Of a stretch of DNA of 64,000 nucleotides, positions 56,668-64,000 are shown one piece after another. The stretch covers positions 11,917,077 through 11,981,076 of the forward strand of contig JAJEKV010000039.1 in the NCBI GenBank assembly GCA_021234155.1. The letters run 5' to 3'. Position 1 is the stretch's first letter, and every line of letters begins with the position of its first letter. Both the position numbers and the translations under genes were made by a program. The stretch comes from Isoetes taiwanensis. Taxonomy: Eukaryota > Streptophyta > Lycopodiopsida > Isoetales > Isoetaceae. The notes under the pieces are model-generated. The model saw only the letters and a program-made list of their open reading frames with translations. It was not told where the DNA came from and ran no database searches.

Positions 56668-57084
56668 GAAGTCAAATGCTAGTAAGGTGTGTCAAGCATG
56701 CATATAGCTCTTGTATGCTGCCATTTTGTGGCAGTAATGGCATGTGGACAACTTGGTAGTACATGGATTCTAAGAAAACCATAAAAAACCACACCTCAAA
56801 AAAACACTACCTTAAAAAACAACACCTTAAAAAAACATCCCTTCAAAAAACTATACTGCCTGAGAAAACAACACATCCTTAAAAAAGAAATTATACCTCC
56901 TTAAGAAACTACATATTCTTTAAAAAAAAAACTATGGCTCCTTAAGAAAAACTACAGCATATTCTTGAAAAACCACACCTCCGCATAACTACGTGTAGGT
57001 CTTTTTCAAATCTTAAAAAAAAACAACCCGTACTTTGTTTTTACTGTTGTTTTCAGCCGTGGACCAAATGTTGGGGTTGTAGTG

Positions 57085-58081
57085 AAATACTTCTTCCATA
57101 ACCTACTAAAGCTAGGTTGGGATATTGGAAGAATTCCCAATTCTCGAAGTAGGGAATTCACTTCTTCCAAAATACTCTTTTGAGTACAATGTGATGGCAA
57201 CCTTTTCTCAACAACTGCTCTTCCCTTTTCATCCCTTCTGCTTTTGTGTGGCATAGACTCTGCATTGAAATCAATATATTTTTCAAATATCTCCCTGGCA
57301 GCCAAGGTCCTAGCTGTTGGTCTCAACAAACCATTATTTCCATGTAAAGCAATCCTGTTCCCCTCTGCCTGTTTTTTTTTGCCAATTATGCCATGGAGAA
57401 GTTGGAATTGCATGGATAGTCTGCCATGCTTTTGCACATATCCATTTGCCTAGCAAAGGGTATCTTTTTCTGTTTGGGTTTCTTTCATCACGAAGTGCAT
57501 GCTTTCGAAGATTGTGTACATGTAGGTCCTCCTCTCATCAGCGGTGTACTCTTGAAAAGTGGCTCTTGCTTCCACCAATTGTTCTATTGTAAAGAATTGC
57601 ATACAAGCACTCCAACAACAACTGAGCCCCTAACCTTCACCATTGTCTCACGTTTGGTGTCACTAATCAACTTGGCTCTTTTGCTAGGATAATGTCCGGC
57701 AAACCGATACTTCTCCCCTTTTGCCTAGGTTTAGAGTTCCAACCGCCAATGGATCAATATCAAGACAATCATTGTCCCCAACAACCTCGGGCTCTGCGGA
57801 AAAATATAATCCTCCACAAATTGAACACTACTTATAGGCCATGCCATGATGCAAGGAACCTCCAATTGCTTGCCACAACCAAAACATTCCTTGTCACCCA
57901 AACCTTTACCTTTCCAGTTGTCTTCCAACATCGAAATTGCAATACCAATATTGTCTTCCCCTAGCCTTTCATCATTAACAGCTTGACCAGGATCTGCTAG
58001 CACAATGACTCCTTGGCCTACTATTTCCTTGTTGCACTTGTGCATGATTCTCACCTTCTTGTTCCTCCATTGCACCCTACT
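57085..58081 (-). pseudogene. Transposon-type gene, copy 2, N-terminal part
   Basis: The minus frame from 58075 reads WRNKKVRIMHKCNKEIVGQG, GEDNIGIAISMLEDNWKGKG and CIMAWPISSVQFVEDYIF, with one frame change near 57.8 kb. After further shifts ALHGNNGLLRPTART, SILEEVNSLLRELGILPISQ and FSRLWKKYF lead to the AAA target site of element B. It is homologous to 472-1291, extends further downstream, and continues at 43873. Frameshifts near 57.8 and 57.45 kb inactivate it. Confidence 0.65.
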
Positions 58082-58413
58082 ATAGAGGACTAATTGTTTT
58101 TCTTCAACTTGCTAGGAGTTGGTTTTTCTTTGATATTGCTCTTTTCAATATGTTGCACACCATCTTGAGTTGGAGAGGCACCATTGACCTAGGCAAATTG
58201 CACCCTTTTTAGTCAATGAGTAGGAAAAAATTATTACACCATAAGATAAAAAAAGTACGTACATTTATGGAATATGTAGAGGTAAATCAAATTTTTTTAA
58301 AAGCAAGAAATTCCTTGGAAATAGGTTTAATATAATAATAACAATGGGTGTAAACGAAATTATTTAAAACAAGAATTTTCGTGGCAACAACAAGTAAATG
58401 ACATTTATATAAA
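58082..58413. other. Flank between the transposon-type gene and the Helitron-like element
   Basis: AT-rich; possible 5' region of the gene. No further feature. Confidence 0.35.
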
Positions 58414-58641
58414 CTAGTTATGGTGCCCGGCGTTGCCGGGCTTTAGGTCCATATGAACTCGAAATGGGGCTTTGGGCAATTTCTGCTAAAATACATAGTG
58501 GAACGGGAGTAAATATTTGATATATATTGCATTAATGTTTGTGGGCTTGCAAATGTTCTAAAAATATATACCAGTCCATTCATATTGGGATGGGTATTCT
58601 ATTTATCACCCCTAGAATAAATAGCATGTGGTTTTCGATTT

Positions 58642-58673
58642 GGGGGCGGGGGGGGGGCGGGGAAGGGGGAGGG
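58642..58673 (+). other. G-rich tract with G-quadruplex potential
   Basis: GGGGG, GGGGGGGGGG, GGGG, GGGGG and GGG runs lie within 32 bp separated by one or two bases. Confidence 0.7.
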
Positions 58674-59414
58674 TTTAGACATATGTATTGTTTGTTCTCC
58701 TTGTGTTCTTTATCATTTTCGATTTTTGTCTCGTGATAATAATTATAGTCATATAAAAGATTCAAAAATTGCACGACTACACCTCGATTCTATGACACTA
58801 TGACATTGATTTTCAACTACACATTTACATCACATAAACAGTTAAATTGCCCACAACATCAAGTAGAAGCTGGGCACACCTGGCTGTACAAATTTTCAAC
58901 TACACATTCGCATCAGATAAACAGTTGAAGCAATAAATCAGCGTTCCACAACATCAAGCAGATGCTAAGCAATATGCTAAGATATTTATTACACACTGGG
59001 ATATGTGGTTCTTCACTCTGTCATTCTTCGAATAAATGTTTACATCACATAAAACACACATAAAACAGTTGGATGCAATAGCCTGCCATTCCACAACACA
59101 AAGTAGAAGCTAGCATCAAGTAGATGCTGGGCGATACCAGCCGCAATCATGTTGGTCAATCTCTAGTTAAAAGAGATGCTTATAAATAACAAACAAAAGT
59201 GCAAGTGAACATGCCTGTTAGATTTTTGAAGATCAGGATATTAGATTTTTAAATATCAGAAGGATAACAAATAAAAATGCGGTGAATATACTTATTAGAC
59301 TTTTAAAGATCGAGGAAGGATGCACGGCCAATGGGATGCTTTCGGTTGAAATCAACACAACAAAACCCATATGAATAGGAACGACCGATTCAAGCAACAT
59401 GGTAGAAGCATTAC

Positions 59415-59551
59415 CTATAAGGATAAGTAATGCAAACATCTTGCTCTGTGTGTAAGAATTTTGGAACACTTATTTGCAAATCAAAATGTTTGGCCAGGAA
59501 TCCATATGATCTTCTATCGGGCATCCTCTCGATTGACATCTTTTCTAGGGC
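59415..59551 (-). pseudogene. Helitron cargo gene, exon 4
   Basis: Bounded by TCTCTACATAG and CTTATAG|GTAATG. It reads ALEKMSIERMPDRRSYGFLA, KHFDLQISVPKFLHTEQD and VCITYPY, open throughout. Not recognised. Confidence 0.5.
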
Positions 59552-60746
59552 CTATGTAGAGAAGTTAGGATAGTGCAATGTTGCAAATAAGTCATGCAAC
59601 AATGAAATACGTTGAGGAAAATGAATTTCATGTGAAAAATAACATTACATGAGGTTTTGCTATCCAATAGTTGGGTAGAAACTTGGGTAGAAACTTGGGA
59701 CTTTTGCATCAACAAAGCAAATCAAAGGCGTTATAAAATATGCGACACATGAGAAATGAAAGAAGCTAGTTCGATGCTTGATGCCATAGAAAAGCGTAAG
59801 TCCAGCAATAAAATGATTCCTTAGTTGCCCAAAGATAGAAGCCAATATTTGAAATATCTAAAAGCGAGAAATTCAATCCAGTGTCAAGCGAAATGTCATC
59901 TGTTTGAGATCGATATAGCTAATTATTAGAATTTTTCGACTCAAATAATAATAAAGTGAGAAGTAGTTAAAGTTTGAGCGGATACCAACACTTTTGAGTT
60001 CCAAAATACATAGCTTTCAAATCGAAGATCACGAGTGAAATGTCAAATATATGGCACCAAATTCTAAAGTTCAAATTTGCTTGGAGATGAACAATTCACA
60101 AAGAATCGTTAACTTGGCATCTATAGTGTTCAAACCTAGACAACAAAATGGAAATCTTTGGAGGAAAATCTGCATCTATTGTGGTCAAAACCTAGACAAC
60201 AAAATGGAAATGCTAAGGAAGTAAAGCATGCCAAGGAAAATAAAGTCCATCAAAAAGAGGCTCTCGGATAGCGAGGTTGATGGTGCGACGGATGTTCCAA
60301 GCATGCATGAATATGCATGCATATCATATGCCACCACAGACCATATTAAGAGTAATAAGAGACTGGATATGAAGCATATTCTTCTTAAGCAGTCATATTT
60401 CTTCTGCATTGTTAAGCTACTAATTGTCCCAAATGTGTATATAATCAGGTGAACTTCTGAGTGCCAACCTTTGCTGCAGTAACCATGACATTGCAAAAAG
60501 ATTTCATATTCTTACGCATTGTTAAGCTACACAGTCCCAATCACAATGTGTAAACAATCGGTGTCCATATTCTTCACGGTTACGAAGACTTTTGGTTGAT
60601 CTTTGTATCTCTGTTATGCTTTGCATTCTTCATCGGATGAGTGTTTAATTTAAATCCTTGCGTTTTCAAATAATAAAATGATTGGGTAATCTTAAAAGCT
60701 GAATCTTTGGCGACCCGGTTGAGTCCTAGTCTCCAACAATGATCAT

Positions 60747-60900
60747 GTATTAAATGAGCATCCACAGTTGCGGGCAGGTAGGACACATAAGTATCCCCAA
60801 CTTTCATCTAACTTCTTCCACCTTGAGGAGTATACAATTTCCACTTTGCGATTCTGACAAAATGAGTCTTCATTAATGAGATCAATGAGGGTTATTGTAT
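60747..60900 (-). pseudogene. Helitron cargo gene, exon 3
   Basis: After a CTATCCGTAG acceptor the frame reads TITLIDLINEDSFCQNRKVE, IVYSSRWKKLDESWGYLCVL, then a stop near 60747. Not recognised. Confidence 0.45.
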
Positions 60901-61059
60901 CTACGGATAGAAGTTTGCTTCATAAAACAAATGCACATGCAAATAAAGTGGGTACATCATCTTCAAATGTAGCCAAGGAGGTTCCTATAACACGTAAGCT
61001 ATAAAATATTATTCACTTTGCCTATGAAATTTGAAGCATCAAAGGGTTGCATGACATAC

Positions 61060-61176
61060 CTTGAGAAGACTATCGTGAAGTGCAAAGGTCTGAACAAACC
61101 GAGAAAATCCATTCTTGTTGCAAATACCCATAAAACAAAAATTCAAGCCCAATAGATATGCTTGCCAGTTGGAAAT
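61060..61176 (-). pseudogene. Helitron cargo gene, exon 2
   Basis: Between an ACATTTAAG acceptor and CTCAAG|GTATGT. It reads ISNWQAYLLGLNFCFMGICN, then KNGFSRFVQTFALHDSLLK. 117 bp, no stop. Confidence 0.5.
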
Positions 61177-61284
61177 CTTAAATGTAAAAGTAAAGTATGT
61201 CATTACGGCACATTTGCGCATTAACATTTGATGACGAGACTTAGTTAACCAAAGCATATCTCAATACATACATTATTTAGTAGT

Positions 61285-61436
61285 ACACGAATTGCACTGG
61301 AATTGCACGACCTTTTCTCAATTTTACATCTTTGAATATGCTAGTTAGATTTTTCTCCATTTCCATTGCATCTTTATCTTTGGTCACTAATCGATGTATA
61401 CGTCCCATGGCTTTTGCAAGCTTCAAATCAAGCGGG
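61285..61436 (-). pseudogene. Helitron cargo gene, exon 1
   Basis: After a GTTAATGCAG acceptor the frame reads PLDLKLAKAMGRIHRLVTKD, KDAMEMEKNLTSIFKDVKLR, then GRAIPVQFVYY and a stop. The Lys/Glu-rich helix suggests genuine coding origin. Not recognised. Confidence 0.5.
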
Positions 61437-62154
61437 CTGCATTAACATAAATCCATGAGCATTTGGTCCATATGCATCTTTGCCAATATATGATCTCAAG
61501 CAAGTAACTATAGAAGCATAGAAAACAATAAGGCAAAATCCATGAGAGGAAACATGGCAAATGAAGGATTTGGAAAAGGGTGGACATGTAGTAAACATGG
61601 TCACAATGATGTATTATATCCAGTTGTTGGGTCTAAATTATCATGACTTTTGCATAGGAGAGAGACTGAGAAAAATCAACAATATGTATCTATATAGGAG
61701 TGAGGAAAACACGGATATATTATGCGGGATGTATATAACTCAAGTTTCCGGGAAATATCAACATGCAAACTTGAGAAGATGTGAAAGCAAATGGTGTTTT
61801 AAGTTCAATTGCAAAATATGACATGCACATACACTCCAAGGCTGCAAAATAAATAATATTTTACAATATCATGATCGGGGATGAAGAGCAGTCTGCAGCC
61901 ACAAAAATAAACCAGATGAATCTAAATAGAAAAAGCAGGGGCTCACATATTAAGGCACATACCTTTACATGTAACAAAAAATGTGTGTACCCGGTGCATA
62001 TGGTGCATCAGCATTCCCAAATGATGAGCTTGTCTTATTCAAACAATTTGATAAGGTAGATTGCAAAGGCGGGGCTATGTAGAATATTGGGCCGGCTTAA
62101 ATAGAGCAATTGCATCTTCTTGGACACACCGCATCACATTAGGCATAAACAACT

Positions 62155-62733
62155 TCAACAACATCCAAAGAACCAAGGCATCACATCTCTAGCATAGAAG
62201 CGAAGTAATCTAGTTATAGCTTGCAACTCTGAAAACTCTAAAACCGTTCCTCTACAGCGGATGTTAAGCCATGTTACATTATTAGAAGGCAGTGCCAAAG
62301 CTGTAGCATCCCAAATAAAGCAAAGGACCTGAAAGATTCGAAAAAGGAGGAAGCTAACCAGCAAATACCCATCAAAAGAATTCAACCCCAAAAGATGTCT
62401 TGCCCGGATCGAAAAAGTAAAACCTTCTCTCAGTATATGCTCACCAAAAAGCCAGCGGGAAAGCAAAAGCGGTCCTAGCATGCGAAAAAGAAAAGATGAA
62501 AAGCGCACCATAAAGCTAGAAAAAACCAATTCTAATAGGAAATTGGAATGGATTACATGCATAGCTGCAATCACATAAGAAGAGGAATCCCATCGAAAAT
62601 CGGGTAGAAGAAGATGCGCCTGCCGGAATAAGAGAACGTAGCATCCATGCCACGAAATTTTACAATGAAACCCGCTTTTGAGCCGCATGGTAACAGAGCA
62701 TATATGCTTCAACTCAAAAATACTAATTTCCAA
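62155..62733 (-). other. Long open frame of unknown origin inside the Helitron-like element
   Basis: A 192-codon ATG frame rich in Phe, Leu, Arg and Ser (SFLFRMLGPLLLSRWLFGEH). No motif is recognised. Its place at the 5' side of the exon string could make it a retained 5' region of the cargo gene; chance is also possible. Confidence 0.25.
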
Positions 62734-63070
62734 CGAATTTCCAAATCATAGAAAAATGCACAAACCAATTTTTGGATTACCGGAAGTTTTTTCCGGCAGT
62801 TAAAAGCCTCAAAACCTTAGGACATCAACCTCAAAAAAAAATCCAAAAACTTTTCCACTTGACGGAAAAACCGAATTTAAACAATAGGATATATCCTAAT
62901 TTTAATTATCGAAAATTTGGATATATGATTACGAAAAGACATATAGCTGATAGACGTGAGAATTTATTATCCATAATAATATACCCTAGATGATATAGCT
63001 GGCGGGAATTTCGTACGCCTGGCGTGTTATTTGAGGCAATCAATTATTCACGCTAATTTCTAATTAACCC

Positions 63071-63078
63071 TATATAAA
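63071..63078 (+). promoter_or_regulatory. Probable TATA box
   Basis: TATATAAA lies 55-62 bp upstream of the ATG of the acidic-protein gene, followed by a pyrimidine-rich leader, and just outside the proposed Helitron end. Confidence 0.5.
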
Positions 63079-63132
63079 TCCGGTTCATGCTCTCAAGCTC
63101 CATTCCTTCCAATTTTTTTTTCTCTGCCCGCC

Positions 63133-63559
63133 ATGAAGCGTTCGGCCTCAGCACTCGACCTTCATGAAGAACCCGAGGTCTCTTCAAAGAGACGTCGGGT
63201 TGAAGAACTCAATTCCCCCTCCCCATTGATTTTCTTGCCCAATTCTCCTCTGATTCCTCCTCTGATGAAGAGGAGGAAGAGGAGGAGTTGGAGGAAGAGG
63301 AGGAGTTGAGTTCTCAGGAGCACATGACCGCTCTGCTTCAGGGTTGGCTTGACCCTGTTACAGAGAATGAAATCTCGGAAGAGGAGGAGGAGGAGGAGGA
63401 AGAAGATTCGGAAGAAGGTCGACAATTCGACTAGTTTTTGGAGTGGTTGAGAGATGAACCAGGTTTGCATGTTTCCTTTTTTTTTTTTTTTTTTTTGCAC
63501 CTTTCTTTCTTTTCTAACACCTTTCTTTCTTTTTTGTTGCAGGCGTGGAAGAAGAGTGA
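63133..63559 (+). pseudogene. Small acidic protein gene, two exons, with a frameshift
   Basis: The ATG at 63133 (context CCGCCATGAAG) begins MKRSASALDLHEEPEVSSKR and RRVEELNSPSP. This basic cluster could be a nuclear localisation signal. One missing base, most likely in the C-runs at 63213-63224, would connect it to a second frame: IDFLAQFSSDSSSDEEEEE, an acidic run, SSQEHMTALLQGWLDPVTEN and another acidic run. A TAG at 63432 is followed in phase by FLEWLRDEP. A GT-AG intron (63463-63542, with a T tract) then leads to VEEE and TGA at 63557-63559. The persistence of coding sense past the TAG suggests a true two-exon gene with one or two lesions or sequencing errors. Function unknown; it resembles generic acidic nuclear proteins. 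Confidence 0.5.
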
Positions 63560-63660
63560 TGCAGATTCGGGCGGCCCATTTTTTGTTTCCTTTCTTGCAG
63601 AAGTTTTGGACACGCCTCCGGGCATTTTTTTTCTGTGGAGGAAAAAGAAAGAGTAAGTTG

Positions 63661-63900
63661 TCTGTGTGAAAAGCCTTCGGGCAGCTGCTTCCAAGCCTTC
63701 GGGCATCTGTACATATAACTGTTTTTAATGAAATCAAACAGTTTTCTTCATAAACTTTGTCTTCAAACGGTTTTCTTCAAACAGTTTTTCTGTACATAAA
63801 TTTTTTTGAATAAAACCAAACTGTATTCTCCAATTACTTTGGCTCCAAGCTGTTTTCTCTAAAATTTTGTCTCTGCAAATTTTGTCTCTCTAAACTTTTG
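63661..63900 (+). repeat. Short imperfect repeats downstream of the acidic-protein gene
   Basis: AAGCCTTCGGGCA occurs twice (63672, 63692). TCAAAC(A/G)GTTTTCTTCA occurs three times, and TTTTGTCTCT-type phrases recur to 63900. Possibly a 3' untranslated region; no gene. Confidence 0.5.
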
Positions 63901-64000
63901 TCTCGGGAACACTATAAATCAACCACATGAGAATTCTCTGATTCATCACGGTAACCATAGGAAATTTTCCTATACGACCTAAAACAATTCCCCAACCTTA

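Larger units (their letters stand above)
43874..57084. mobile_element. CACTA-like element B (13.21 kb, non-autonomous)
   Basis: The left end is CACACTAACCCC followed by AAATTTGG. The right end, inverted, is CACTACAACCCC followed by AACATTTGGTCCAC. AAA lies outside both ends (43871-43873 and 57085-57087). The interrupted gene rejoins in phase. The right terminus begins with canonical CACTA. No transposase is visible. Cargo includes exon strings of several genes, PPR scraps, an R fragment with three minisatellite units, and microsatellites. Internal GTGTGGTTTTCAAG repeats recur 3.5 kb in (47.7 kb), so B may itself be composite. Confidence 0.8.
58414..62990 (-). mobile_element. Helitron-like element (4.58 kb, non-autonomous)
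   Basis: Read on the minus strand the 3' end has a GCCCGGC-AAC-GCCGGGC hairpin (58425-58441), seven bases, then CTAG at 58417-58414 followed by T. This is the standard Helitron terminus. A candidate 5' end is TCTAGGGTATATTATTATGG starting at 62990, preceded by A, giving the expected insertion between A and T. No Rep/helicase is present. A string of exons lies inside on the same strand. The 3' end is convincing; the 5' end is a proposal. Confidence 0.6.

Noticed and set aside
56443-56759. Thr/His/Arg/Ala-rich frames
   Set aside because: Translation of the CA/CG microsatellite.
63154-63737. Minus-strand frames rich in Lys, Phe and Leu at the right edge
   Set aside because: They oppose the acidic-protein gene and run through its T tract and GAG-rich repeats.

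Overview
The window looks like plant nuclear DNA dominated by transposable elements and decayed genes. It contains a long PLS-type pentatricopeptide-repeat (PPR) frame, a Ty3/gypsy chromovirus with a chromodomain, a LINE, two large elements with CACTA-type ends and a Helitron-like element carrying exon pieces. Abundant PLS-type PPR copies and remnants would suit a seed-free land plant such as a fern, but that is an inference from family character only. No gene is clearly intact. The best full-length candidates are the PPR frame (which looks broken) and a small acidic-protein gene at the right edge.

Layout. (1) 0-7.4 kb: a partial copy of a transposon-type gene (472-1291), a PPR gene on the minus strand (2369-4621, with a displaced 5' part up to 4917), and decayed PPR fragments on both sides. 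(2) 7.8-9.8 kb: broken copies of a dispersed repeat called R here. (3) 12.48-38.5 kb: a nested stack. A methyltransferase-like reading frame (minus strand, 38510 to 12478) is split by a chromovirus (12566-36593, TSD TCTGT, 3' LTR with its own MITE). The chromovirus is split between gag and protease by CACTA-like element A (18654-28935, TSD ATA). Element A carries a two-exon bHLH gene fragment, two 19-bp minisatellite arrays, several R copies and a (CT)87 tract. (4) 38.5-41 kb: a 5'-truncated LINE and a young 120-bp-armed foldback. (5) 42.96-58.08 kb: a second copy of the transposon-type gene, split by CACTA-like element B (43874-57084, TSD AAA). B carries exon strings from at least four unrelated genes. 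(6) 58.41-62.99 kb: a Helitron-like element with another exon string. (7) 63.07-63.56 kb: a small gene for an acidic protein.

How it fits together. In each nesting case, removing the insertion and one copy of the target duplication puts the interrupted frame back in phase. This gives an order of events: host frame, then chromovirus, then element A; and transposon-type gene, then element B. Neither CACTA-like element shows a transposase, so both are probably non-autonomous carriers of host-gene pieces. Many stops in the element genes are in phase and could have come from C-to-T changes, as expected of methylated, silenced DNA. GC-rich parts also show clustered small indels that could be mutation or consensus error.
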